Shown here piece by piece: positions 16,868-24,456 of a DNA stretch of 64,000 nt. A program made the position numbers and the translations under genes. How positions within the stretch are numbered: the stretch's first letter is position 1; every line of letters begins with the position of its first letter. Source of the stretch: Serinicoccus sediminis (lineage in GTDB: Bacteria; Actinomycetota; Actinomycetes; Actinomycetales; Dermatophilaceae); NCBI RefSeq assembly GCF_004153545.1, contig NZ_SDVA01000013.1, positions 1 through 64,000 on the forward strand, in the 5' to 3' direction. The notes beneath the pieces are model-generated. The model ran no database searches, was not told the origin of the DNA, and worked only from the letters and a program-made list of their open reading frames with translations.

Positions 16868-17776
16868 ATGGGTAAGGCATCACGCAGGAAGCGGCAGGCC
16901 GGCGGCACGCAGGCGCAGGGGTCGGCTCGTCCGGCGCCCTTCGTCTCCCGGCCGTTCGAGGGGCTCGAGGGCGAGAGCGAGTGGGTGGCGATGCGGGAGA
17001 TCCTCCCGGCCGCTTCGGCGCCGGTGACGCTCACCGTGCCGGAGGGCACGACGGTCTCCGGTCGCGAGGTGCCCGCCGGCGAGCACGAGGTCACCCTCGT
17101 CACCGTCCTGCCGGCGGCCATGCCCGCGATCCACCGGGACAACGGCGAGGTGCTCGTCGCGCTGCAGTCGCGGACCAGCAGCGGTGACGCCTCCCGCGAC
17201 GTGGTCGCCGCGGCGTTCACGGCGCTCGCCAGCGAGGCGGGCACGTCGGTCAACTCCGTCCGCCCCGCGACCACCGACACCCCGCGGCTGCAGGACGTGC
17301 TCGCCGACGGCCAGCAGCTGGACGTCGAGGTCCACGAGGACTTCGGCTTCTGGCTGGGCGAGGACGCCAGCGAGGAGATGACGGCCGCCCTCGAGCAGAT
17401 GAACGAGTCGGCCGTGCCCATGGCCCGGGTCGAGGGGGTGCCGACCGCGTTCTGGTGCCACATGTCGGGACGCTCCTACATCCGGTGGATCCTCGACGAG
17501 GACGAGGACACCGCGCTGCAGGCGCTGGCGCGGTTGCAGGCCGCCCACGAGCACACCCTCGGGGAGGGCACCGACCTCATCGGCGCCTTCCGCGCCTGCG
17601 GGGTGCTCGTGCCCGTCCTCGAGGTGCCCGCCGACAGCACCGCCGAGGACCACGCCGAGGCGCTGACCGCGCTGCACGAGCGGTATGCCGCCGCCCTCGG
17701 CCAGGACGCGCCGCTCACCGAGCCCGAGCGCCGGGCCAGGAACGCCCTGGTCTCGCGCCAGGTCACGCTGCGCTGA
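16868..17776 (+). CDS. DUF5926 family protein
   Basis: This encodes 302 residues, soluble. The Lys/Arg-rich start MGKASRRKRQ is followed by a domain I recognise as DUF5926 (PFEGLEGESEWVAMREILPAASAPV). It is an actinobacterial family with no known function. The basic N-terminus could contact nucleic acid. The glycosyltransferase gene begins five bases after the stop, so the two probably form an operon. Confidence 0.82.
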   Translation: MGKASRRKRQAGGTQAQGSARPAPFVSRPFEGLEGESEWVAMREILPAASAPVTLTVPEGTTVSGREVPAGEHEVTLVTVLPAAMPAIHRDNGEVLVALQSRTSSGDASRDVVAAAFTALASEAGTSVNSVRPATTDTPRLQDVLADGQQLDVEVHEDFGFWLGEDASEEMTAALEQMNESAVPMARVEGVPTAFWCHMSGRSYIRWILDEDEDTALQALARLQAAHEHTLGEGTDLIGAFRACGVLVPVLEVPADSTAEDHAEALTALHERYAAALGQDAPLTEPERRARNALVSRQVTLR

Positions 17777-17781
17777 CCGCC

Positions 17782-18708
17782 ATGAGCGCGCCGCAGCCGC
17801 TGGAGGGGGTTCCGCAGGAGCTCGTCGTGGCCGTCGTGCCCGCCAAGGACGAGGAGGCGCGCATCGGCGCCACCGTCGCGGCGCTGCAGCGGCTGCCGCT
17901 GGTGGGGTCGGTGGTCGTCGTCGACGACGGCTCGACCGACCAGACGGCGCACGTCGCCGAGTGGGCCGGCCGGGTCGAGGTGGTCCGGCACGAGCGCAAC
18001 CGTGGCAAGGCCGCCGCCATGACGACCGGTGCCGCGCGGGCGCAGGAGCTGCGGCCCGGCGCCCCGGTGCTCTTCGTGGACGCCGACCTGGAGGACTCGG
18101 CCGCCGAGCTGGGCCCGATCATCACGCCCGTGCTCGTCGGCCAGGCCGACATGACCATCGCGGTCCTGCCCCCGCAGACCGGGGCGGCCGGGCTCGGGCT
18201 GGTGGTGCGGACCGCCGCCTCCGGCATCCGCCGGCTCACCGGCTGGGAGCCGACGCAGCCGCTGTCCGGTCAGCGCTGCCTCACCCGGGAGGCGCTGCTC
18301 GACGCGATGCCGCTGGCCCGCGGGTGGGGCGCCGAGGTCGGCCTGACCATCGACGTCATCCGGTCCGGTCGGCGGGTGCTCGAGATCCCCTGCGAGGTGC
18401 GGCACCGCGCCACCGGGCGGGACCTGTCCTCGCAGGCCCACCGGGCCCGGCAGCTGGCCGACGTCTCGCTGGCCCTGGCCGAGCGCTCCGGGGTGCCTGA
18501 CAAGGTCCGCGAGGGCGGCATCGAGGGCAGCCGCATCGCCCGGGAGCAGGGGGCGAGGCTCGCCCAGACGGCGCGGGAGCGCGGCGTGCCGCTGGCGCGG
18601 CGGACCGCCAGCCAGGTGGGCGAGCAGGTGCAGCGACACGGACGCCCGCTGCTCGACCGGGCGAGGGCGGCCTACGAGGAGCGTGCCCGGAGGCGGCCGG
18701 ACGCCTGA
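17782..18708 (+). CDS. Family 2 glycosyltransferase
   Basis: This encodes 308 residues. The GT-A fold is clear: VVPAKDEEARIGATVAAL, VVVVDDGSTDQT and LFVDADLED (the metal-binding DxD region), then LSGQRCLTREAL and GWGAEVGLTIDVIRSG. The last 80 residues are a charged helical tail rich in Arg and Ala. It resembles glucosyl-3-phosphoglycerate synthase-like and dolichol-phosphate transferase-like enzymes; the acceptor cannot be told. It probably shares a transcript with the DUF5926 gene. Confidence 0.82.
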   Translation: MSAPQPLEGVPQELVVAVVPAKDEEARIGATVAALQRLPLVGSVVVVDDGSTDQTAHVAEWAGRVEVVRHERNRGKAAAMTTGAARAQELRPGAPVLFVDADLEDSAAELGPIITPVLVGQADMTIAVLPPQTGAAGLGLVVRTAASGIRRLTGWEPTQPLSGQRCLTREALLDAMPLARGWGAEVGLTIDVIRSGRRVLEIPCEVRHRATGRDLSSQAHRARQLADVSLALAERSGVPDKVREGGIEGSRIAREQGARLAQTARERGVPLARRTASQVGEQVQRHGRPLLDRARAAYEERARRRPDA

Positions 18709-18722
18709 GCCGGCTCCGGCTC
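18707..18722 (+). terminator. Short hairpin at end of glycosyltransferase gene
   Basis: GAGCCG pairs with CGGCTC around a 4-base loop, overlapping the stop codon. It lies between convergent genes. Confidence 0.4.
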
Positions 18723-18805
18723 GTCGTGCCTGACCGACCGCGTGCGGCCCAGCACCAGCCCGGCAGCGGTCTCCTGCGCCGCCCCGGCGGTGTCGGGCAC
18801 CGGAG

Positions 18806-20992
18806 CTAGCGGGCCTCCACCTCCCCCTCGGGGGCCAGCACGATGATGCCCGTCGCGAGCAGCATGGTCAGGCACAGGGCGAGCGCCGCGATCCCGGAGT
18901 CGTTGAGGAGCCAGGCGAGGGTCATACCGACCAGGGCCGCGGCCGCGGCGGGCCCGACGCCCGGCTCGCGCCACAGCGGCGCGCTCCACGCCGGGCGACG
19001 GAGCGCCACCCAGGCCAGCCCCGCGAGAGCGAGGACCGCGAGCCACGAGAGGGGGTAGCCCACCAGGATGCCCAGGCTCTGGTCGAGCTTGCGGGCGACG
19101 ACGCCCCACGCCTCGCCGTCCAGCGCCGACTGCACGAAGGCGCCGAGATGGGTGCGACGGTCCGGTCCGCGCAGCCAGTCCAGCACCATCGCCAGCAGCG
19201 CGAGGACGACCGCGCCACCGGCCACCAGGAGCAGCGAGCGCCAGGTCCACCGGACCCGCAGGGCGGCGAGGAGCAGCATCCCGCTCACCACCGCGGTGGC
19301 CGGGACGCTGCCGAAGTCGGCACCGGCTCCGGGAGCGGCCCCCAGCAGCAGCGTCCCGCCACCGAGCAGGGCGACCGCGAGGGTGGCGGACCATCGGGGG
19401 AGCCAGCTCAGGACGGCGGCCAGCAGGACGACCAGGGCACCCAGCAGGATGCCGAAGCCGACGTTGCCCTGCCCGTAGAACCGACCCGCCGTCACCGGCT
19501 GCAGGCCCAGCACGCCGACGAGACCCAGTCGAGAGGACCAGAGGGTGTCGACCCCGAGCACCACCATCGTGGCGGCGGCGAGGACCGCGGGCAGGAGCAG
19601 CGAGCGGCGTCGGCGGCCGACCGCCGACGGGTCGACCCGATGGGTGAGGGCGACCGCCAGAGCGGCGACCACCGCCGCGACCGCGAGGACCGTGACGGTG
19701 AGGGCCGGCCACGGCTGCCCCGCCCGCCACCACGGCACGAGACCGGCGAGGAAGGTGGCGACGGGCACCGCCATGACCGTCGCGGTGGTCCCGACGAGCA
19801 GTCGACGGCTGCCGAGCAGCCCCGCGAGGCCGAGCAGCGGCAGCAGCACGGCGGCGAGGGCCCCCAGGGTCCACGGCGCGAGTCTCTTCGCCTCGCTCAC
19901 CGCGGCGGCCAGGTCCGCGGACTCCTGCGCCGGGGCGGCCGCGGAGGTGCGCACCACCGTGACCGGTGAGCCGGGGAGGTCGGCGGTGCTGCCGGCGCCG
20001 CCGGCCACCCCCGCCAGGGACAGCACGGTCGGGGTGAGGTCGAGCAGCTGCACCAGCCCGGTCTGCCGGGTGGAGCCCGAGGTCAGCTGGGCGGGCGCCG
20101 CGGACTCCTGGCCGGTCGGGCCGTGGACGACGAGCGCCTGCGCCTCCGCCCGGCCGGCGGTCTGCCCCATACCGCTGACTACGAGCGTGCTGCCGGGAGG
20201 GAGGTCGGCGACGAGCTCGGCGAGTGCGGCGTCGGCGGCCTCCAGCACGTCCGAGCGGTCACCCTCGAGGACGGCCGGCGCGGCCACGAGGTGGACGGTG
20301 CAGGCGGGGTCGAGGGCCGGCCCGGCGAGCAGCCCCGCAGCCTCGGTGTCGAGCTGCGGGCGACCGCTCGCGTCGGGGGCCGCGGTGAGGCCGTACGTCG
20401 CCACGCACCCCCCGGCCTCCTCGAGCGGCCCGGTCAGGGCGCCCAGGTCGGGCTCGGTGGCGTCCTCCCTCCCCCAGGGAGGTGTGGCGTCCGGGCCGCA
20501 GCCCAGGGCGTCCCGGTCGGTGCGGGTGCCGGTGCCCAGCGTCAGCCACGCGTCGGGGGCGCAGGTCACCTCGTCCGGCCCGCGCGCCACGAGCGCCGCG
20601 GTGCCCCCGGTCCGCGCCAGCGCCTGCAGGGTGGGGGTGTCGTCGTCCACGAGGTCCCACGTCAGCCCCGGTATGCCGACGACCACCACCTGCGGGTCCG
20701 TCGCCGTCGGCAGCGGCCTCGTGGCGGGGGCGTGGGCGGGAGCGACGCCCGCCACCACGGCGGCCGCGGCGAGGCACCACGACCCGAGCACGGCCACGAC
20801 CAGCCCCCACGTGACCCCGCGCAGGCGGCCGCCCGCACCGTGCTCCCCGGCGTCCGGGCGCGGCGGGGCGTCCGAAGCCTGCTCCTCGGCGTCCCGGTTC
20901 AGCGGGTCGTCGGCACGATGCCTCGCGACGCCCTGTGCCGTGGCGCGCGGCTGCGGCGCGTCACCCGGCTCGGGCCGCCCGACGTCTCCCAT
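18806..20992 (-). CDS. Alkaline-phosphatase-like domain fused to multi-helix membrane domain
   Basis: This encodes 728 residues. A 55-residue acidic cytoplasmic head is followed by one membrane helix. An external domain of about 300 residues has the alkaline phosphatase/sulfatase outline (VVVVGIPGLTWDLVDDDTPTL.., STLVVSGMGQ, LVQLLDLTPTVLSLAG). The usual metal and nucleophile residues are not obvious, so it may be inactive. About ten membrane helices make up the C-terminal half. GGGAGG eight bases before the ATG at 20992 supports the start. No function can be assigned. Confidence 0.75.
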   Translation of the reverse strand: MGDVGRPEPGDAPQPRATAQGVARHRADDPLNRDAEEQASDAPPRPDAGEHGAGGRLRGVTWGLVVAVLGSWCLAAAAVVAGVAPAHAPATRPLPTATDPQVVVVGIPGLTWDLVDDDTPTLQALARTGGTAALVARGPDEVTCAPDAWLTLGTGTRTDRDALGCGPDATPPWGREDATEPDLGALTGPLEEAGGCVATYGLTAAPDASGRPQLDTEAAGLLAGPALDPACTVHLVAAPAVLEGDRSDVLEAADAALAELVADLPPGSTLVVSGMGQTAGRAEAQALVVHGPTGQESAAPAQLTSGSTRQTGLVQLLDLTPTVLSLAGVAGGAGSTADLPGSPVTVVRTSAAAPAQESADLAAAVSEAKRLAPWTLGALAAVLLPLLGLAGLLGSRRLLVGTTATVMAVPVATFLAGLVPWWRAGQPWPALTVTVLAVAAVVAALAVALTHRVDPSAVGRRRRSLLLPAVLAAATMVVLGVDTLWSSRLGLVGVLGLQPVTAGRFYGQGNVGFGILLGALVVLLAAVLSWLPRWSATLAVALLGGGTLLLGAAPGAGADFGSVPATAVVSGMLLLAALRVRWTWRSLLLVAGGAVVLALLAMVLDWLRGPDRRTHLGAFVQSALDGEAWGVVARKLDQSLGILVGYPLSWLAVLALAGLAWVALRRPAWSAPLWREPGVGPAAAAALVGMTLAWLLNDSGIAALALCLTMLLATGIIVLAPEGEVEAR

Positions 20993-21191
20993 GGTGCACC
21001 TCCCGGCTGCATGGTCCCACGGGCACCACCCGGGCCTCTGAGAGCCGTCCTGGAGCATCCTCGTGCATCGTGTCGTGCAGGAGGTCGTGACCCGGGCGTT
21101 CTCCCGGGCACGTCTGGGTCGCGAGGAGACGCACCAGCGTGCGCGGCGGCGCGGCAGGGCGTGCGCGGCGGGTGGGCGGGACGCGACCGCA

Positions 21192-21197
21192 TACCCT
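21192..21197 (+). promoter_or_regulatory. Leaderless -10 box (TACCCT) of DUF4446 gene
   Basis: The hexamer ends six bases before GTG 21204. Confidence 0.55.
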
Positions 21198-21203
21198 GAG
21201 CGC

Positions 21204-21659
21204 GTGGATGCCGCACGCCTGGACCCCGAGCTCGTCGCCTGGACCGCGACCGCGGTCGCGCTCCTCGCGCTGCTGGTCACGGCCGTGGTCTGGCGGCGTC
21301 TGCGGGTGGTCGACCGACGGCTCGCCCAGCTGGTCGAGGCGGGCGCGCCCACCACGCCCGAGCGCGCCCGGATCGAGGCGCTGGAGGGGGAGCTGGCCGG
21401 GGTCCGGGGTGACCTCGCGCAGGCGCTGAGGCACGTGGCGGTGGTGCGCTACGACGCCTTCGGCGACATGGGCGGGCGCATGAGCTTCTCGGCGGCGGTG
21501 GTCGACGACACGGGCGACGGCATGGTCATCAGCTCGATCCACGCCCGCGGGGAGAGCCGCACCTACGCCAAGGGCATCGTCGGCGGCGACTCCGAGATCG
21601 TCCTCACCCCGGAGGAGCGACAGGCCCTCGACGCCGCCCGGACCGGCCAGGACACCTGA
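21204..21659 (+). CDS. DUF4446 family membrane-anchored protein
   Basis: This encodes 151 residues. One N-terminal membrane helix (about 11-30) is followed by a coiled-coil-prone stretch (VVDRRLAQLVEAG..IEALEGELAGVRGDL). The C-terminal domain has ALRHVAVVRYDAFGDMGGRMSFSAA and the IHARGESRTYAKGI block I associate with DUF4446. The role is unknown. The ORF runs toward the diacylglycerol kinase-like gene, with the repeat arrays filling the gap. Confidence 0.85.
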   Translation: MDAARLDPELVAWTATAVALLALLVTAVVWRRLRVVDRRLAQLVEAGAPTTPERARIEALEGELAGVRGDLAQALRHVAVVRYDAFGDMGGRMSFSAAVVDDTGDGMVISSIHARGESRTYAKGIVGGDSEIVLTPEERQALDAARTGQDT

Positions 21660-21667
21660 CAGCCCCC

Positions 21668-21799
21668 GCACCGGACGCGCCGTCTGGCCGCACCGGACGC
21701 GCCGTCTGGCCGCACAGGACGCGCCGTCGGGCCGCACCGGACGCGCCGTCTGGCCGCACCGGACGCGCCGTCTGGCCGCACCGGACGCGCCGTCTGGCC
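21668..21799. repeat. 22-bp tandem repeat, array 1 (six units)
   Basis: Six head-to-tail 22-bp units begin at 21668, 21690, 21712, 21734, 21756 and 21778. Each starts GCAC(C/A)GGACGCG and continues with CCGTC(T/G)GGCC. Only unit 3 differs noticeably. Since 22 is not a multiple of three, the array is unlikely to code for protein. It lies just after the DUF4446 stop. Confidence 0.92.
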
Positions 21800-21821
21800 G
21801 CAGAGAACCGCCCAGGGTGCC

Positions 21822-21931
21822 TCGGTGTGTGCCGAGGACGCGTTCTGTGTGTGCCGAGGACGCGTCCGGTGTGTGCTGAGGACGCGTTCTGTGTGTGCTG
21901 AGGACGCGTCCGGTGTATGCCTAGCGCGCGT
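21822..21931. repeat. 22-bp tandem repeat, array 2 (inverted orientation, five units)
   Basis: Five 22-bp units begin at 21822, 21844, 21866, 21888 and 21910. Read on the minus strand they carry the same CACCGGACGCG core (alternating with CACAGAACGCG), followed by TCCTC(A/G)GCACA. The array faces array 1 across a 22-base gap. The last unit contains the stop codon of the diacylglycerol kinase-like gene. Confidence 0.9.
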
Positions 21932-23027
21932 CCGGTGCGGAGGAGCCGGAGCCGCTGGTGGCGTGGCGGAGCTCGCGGCCGAGGGAGCGCAGGTCGTGGC
22001 GGCGGGTGCGGGACTCCTGGGGGAGGCGGACCAGCAGGCTCCCGGGGTCGACCTGGATCCGGATGGCGGACACCGAGCCGATGGTGTCGCCGTCGATCTC
22101 CAGCTCCACCGGCTTGTCCGACACGATGCGCACCTCGGGGGCCTGGAAGTGCTCCACCCGCTTGTGCCCGACCCGCCGGCGGGTGGTGAGCTGGGCGACG
22201 GTCGCCGCCCAGCCGACGACGCCCTCAGGGGAGAGCAGCACCGCGTCCATGGTGCCGTCGTCGGCGAGCGCGTCGGGCAGCAGCTCCATCCCGCCCTGCA
22301 GCTTGCCGACGTTGCCGACCATGACCGAGCGGACCCGGCGGCGCACCGGGGCGGAGTCCGGCATGCGCAGGTCGACGGTGAACTGCGGGCCCTTGAGGTG
22401 CTGCAGCCCGGTGACGAGGTAGGCCAGCCAGCCCACCCTGGCCTTGAGCTTCTCCGGTGCGGCAGCCATGACCTCGGCGTCGAACCCCAGCCCGGCCATG
22501 ACGAGGAACCGGTGCTCCTCGCGCACGTCCGGGCTGGTCCGGTCGTCGACGGCGTCGTCGAGGTCCACGCTCTTGGAGGGCTGGCCCTCCTCGTCGCGCA
22601 GCCTCGCCTCCAGCTGGGGCGTCGTCGGCCGGACGAGCTCGAGCCGGCAGGTGTCGATGGGGGCGGTGCGCCCGGTGAGGGCGATCTCCAGGGCTCGGTC
22701 GAGCGACTCGACCGGCAGCTCGAGGTTGCGGGCGAGCAGGTTGCCGGTGCCCCCGGGCAGCAGCCCCACCGGCACCCCCGAGTCGGCCATCGCCGCGCCG
22801 ACGGCCCGGACCGTCCCGTCCCCGCCGAGCGGGCAGACGACGTCGACCCCGGCGTCCAGCGCCTCTGCGGTCTGGCCGGGCCCCGGGTCCTCCGCCGTGG
22901 TCTCCAGCCAGAGCGGTTCGGCGTAGCCGTGCCGACGGCACACCTCCTCCACCCGGCGGCGCACGCGGGTCACGTCCCCGAACTTCGTGGGATTGACGAT
23001 GACGGCCGCGCGGCCTGCAGAATCCAT
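21921..23027 (-). CDS. Diacylglycerol kinase / lipid kinase family protein
   Basis: This encodes 368 residues. The DAGK catalytic domain shows AAVIVNPTKFGDV, CPLGGDGTVRAVG (the GGDGT ATP motif) and VGLLPGGTGNLLARNL, then the C-terminal beta sandwich with FLVMAGLGFDAEVM and ELEIDGDTIG. Family members phosphorylate diacylglycerol, sphingosine-like lipids or undecaprenol. The C-terminal residues lie within repeat array 2, so the repeat has run into the end of the gene. Confidence 0.88.
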   Translation of the reverse strand: MDSAGRAAVIVNPTKFGDVTRVRRRVEEVCRRHGYAEPLWLETTAEDPGPGQTAEALDAGVDVVCPLGGDGTVRAVGAAMADSGVPVGLLPGGTGNLLARNLELPVESLDRALEIALTGRTAPIDTCRLELVRPTTPQLEARLRDEEGQPSKSVDLDDAVDDRTSPDVREEHRFLVMAGLGFDAEVMAAAPEKLKARVGWLAYLVTGLQHLKGPQFTVDLRMPDSAPVRRRVRSVMVGNVGKLQGGMELLPDALADDGTMDAVLLSPEGVVGWAATVAQLTTRRRVGHKRVEHFQAPEVRIVSDKPVELEIDGDTIGSVSAIRIQVDPGSLLVRLPQESRTRRHDLRSLGRELRHATSGSGSSAPDAR

Positions 23028-23033
23028 GCCGCG

Positions 23034-23039
23034 ACCCTA
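23034..23039 (-). promoter_or_regulatory. Leaderless -10 box (TAGGGT) of lipid kinase gene
   Basis: The minus-strand hexamer ends six bases before ATG 23027. The divergent serS box is only 13 bases away. Confidence 0.55.
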
Positions 23040-23051
23040 CAGACCCGCCAT

Positions 23052-23057
23052 TAGGCT
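23052..23057 (+). promoter_or_regulatory. Leaderless -10 box (TAGGCT) of serS
   Basis: The hexamer ends six bases before ATG 23064. Confidence 0.6.
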
Positions 23058-23063
23058 TGCCGC

Positions 23064-24344
23064 ATGATCGACCTCCGCGACCTGCGCACCGACCCCGACC
23101 GTGTCCGCACCAGCCAGCAGGCCCGTGGTGAGGACCCCTCCGTCGTCGACCAGGTGCTGTCCGCGGACGAGACCCACCGCCGCGCCCTCGCCGGGTTCGA
23201 GCAGGCCCGGGCCGAGCAGAAGGCCTTCGGCAAGAAGGTCGCCCAGGCGCAGGGCGAGGAGAAGCAGGCGCTGCTCGCCGAGGTGAAGGACCTCGCGGCC
23301 CGCGTGAAGGCCCTGGACGCGGAGGCGGGTGAGGCCGCCACCGCGCGGGACGCGGCGATGCGCCGCATCGGCAACGTCATCATCGACGGCGTCCCGGTCG
23401 GCGGCGAGGACGACTTCGTCACGCTCGAGGAGGTCGGCACGAGGCGGGACTTCGCCGCCGAGGGCTTCGAGCCCCGCGACCACCTCGAGCTGGGCGAGGG
23501 CCTGGGCGCGATCGACATGGCGCGTGGGGCCAAGGTCGCCGGCGCCCGCTTCTACTACCTGCTCGGTGACGGCGCCCGGCTCGAGCAGGCGCTCATGGGG
23601 CTGGCCCAGCAGATCGCCCAGGAGGAGGGCTTCGTGCCGGCGATCGTCCCCAACCTCGTCCGTCCGGAGACCATGGCCGGCGCCGGCTTCCTCGACGCGC
23701 ACGCCGACGAGGTCTACCGGCTGGAGGCCGACGACCTCTACCTCACCGGCACCTCCGAGGTCGCCCTGGCCGGGCTGCACGCCGACGAGATCCTGGACCT
23801 GAGCGACGGCCCGCTGCGCTACGTCGCGACCTCCACCTGCTACCGCCGCGAGGCCGGCTCCTACGGCAAGGACACCAAGGGCATCTTCCGGGTGCACCAG
23901 TTCACCAAGACCGAGATGTTCGTCTACTGCCGCGTCGAGGACGCCGAGGCCCAGCACCAGGACCTGCTGCGCATCGAGCGTCGCCTGCTGGACGCGCTCG
24001 AGCTGCCCTACCGCGTCATCGACGTGGCGGCCGGGGACCTGGGCGGTCCGGCGGCGCGCAAGTTCGACTGCGAGGCGTGGGTGCCGACGCAGGAGCGCTA
24101 CCGCGAGCTCACCTCCACCTCCAACTGCACGACCTTCCAGGCGCGCCGCCTCGGCACCCGCGAGCGCGACCCGCACGGCTCGGGGACCCGTGCCGTCGCG
24201 ACCCTCAACGGCACGGTCGCCACGAGCACCCGCCCGATCGTCGCCCTCCTCGAGAACCACCAGCAGGCCGACGGCAGCGTCCGGGTGCCCGAGGCGCTGC
24301 GCCCGTTCCTCGGCGGTATGGAGTCGCTCACCCCACGCGGGTGA
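23064..24344 (+). CDS. serS: Seryl-tRNA synthetase
   Basis: This encodes 426 residues, normal length. The N-terminal long coiled-coil arm that grips the tRNA-Ser variable arm covers about 25-95. The class II core has the [10 protein letters not shown] block, motif 2 with [20 protein letters not shown] and [11 protein letters not shown], and motif 3 with [15 protein letters not shown]. It charges tRNA-Ser (and tRNA-Sec precursors where present) with serine. It forms a single-gene unit with a leaderless promoter. Confidence 0.97.
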   Translation: MIDLRDLRTDPDRVRTSQQARGEDPSVVDQVLSADETHRRALAGFEQARAEQKAFGKKVAQAQGEEKQALLAEVKDLAARVKALDAEAGEAATARDAAMRRIGNVIIDGVPVGGEDDFVTLEEVGTRRDFAAEGFEPRDHLELGEGLGAIDMARGAKVAGARFYYLLGDGARLEQALMGLAQQIAQEEGFVPAIVPNLVRPETMAGAGFLDAHADEVYRLEADDLYLTGTSEVALAGLHADEILDLSDGPLRYVATSTCYRREAGSYGKDTKGIFRVHQFTKTEMFVYCRVEDAEAQHQDLLRIERRLLDALELPYRVIDVAAGDLGGPAARKFDCEAWVPTQERYRELTSTSNCTTFQARRLGTRERDPHGSGTRAVATLNGTVATSTRPIVALLENHQQADGSVRVPEALRPFLGGMESLTPRG

Positions 24345-24368
24345 CCTCGACCCGGGCCCGACCAGGAT

Positions 24369-24386
24369 CTCCGCCGTGCGGCGGAG
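24369..24386 (+). terminator. Hairpin after serS
   Basis: CTCCGCC pairs with GGCGGAG around GTGC. It lies 24 bases after the serS stop and before the next promoter. Confidence 0.5.
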
Positions 24387-24408
24387 GCGCGGCAGCGACG
24401 CGCCTGCC

Positions 24409-24414
24409 TAGGCT
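24409..24414 (+). promoter_or_regulatory. -10 box (TAGGCT) of two-component operon
   Basis: The hexamer ends six bases before a GTG at 24421, which opens an 11-codon reading frame rather than the kinase itself. Confidence 0.5.
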
Positions 24415-24420
24415 GGTGCC

Positions 24421-24456
24421 GTGGTGAAGCACGAGCGAGGGACGGGACGGCCGTGA
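24421..24456 (+). CDS. Putative leaderless 11-codon upstream ORF
   Basis: GTG GTG AAG begins at the position expected for a leaderless start. The frame (MVKHERGTGRP) ends in TGA at 24454-24456, which overlaps the GTG start of the histidine kinase as GTGA. The kinase start lacks a good SD, so it could depend on ribosomes ending this mini-ORF. It is inferred from position only. Confidence 0.45.
   Translation: MVKHERGTGRP

Noticed and set aside
21563-21781. Short open frame through the repeats (minus strand)
   Set aside because: The 22-bp unit shifts frame each copy, so the translation has no stable repeat and no start signal.
21668-21931. CRISPR array
   Set aside because: Units are contiguous with no unique spacers, and no cas gene is in the window.
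24345-24420. tRNA gene next to serS
   Set aside because: Only a simple 7-bp hairpin is present; no cloverleaf or T-loop sequence can be formed.
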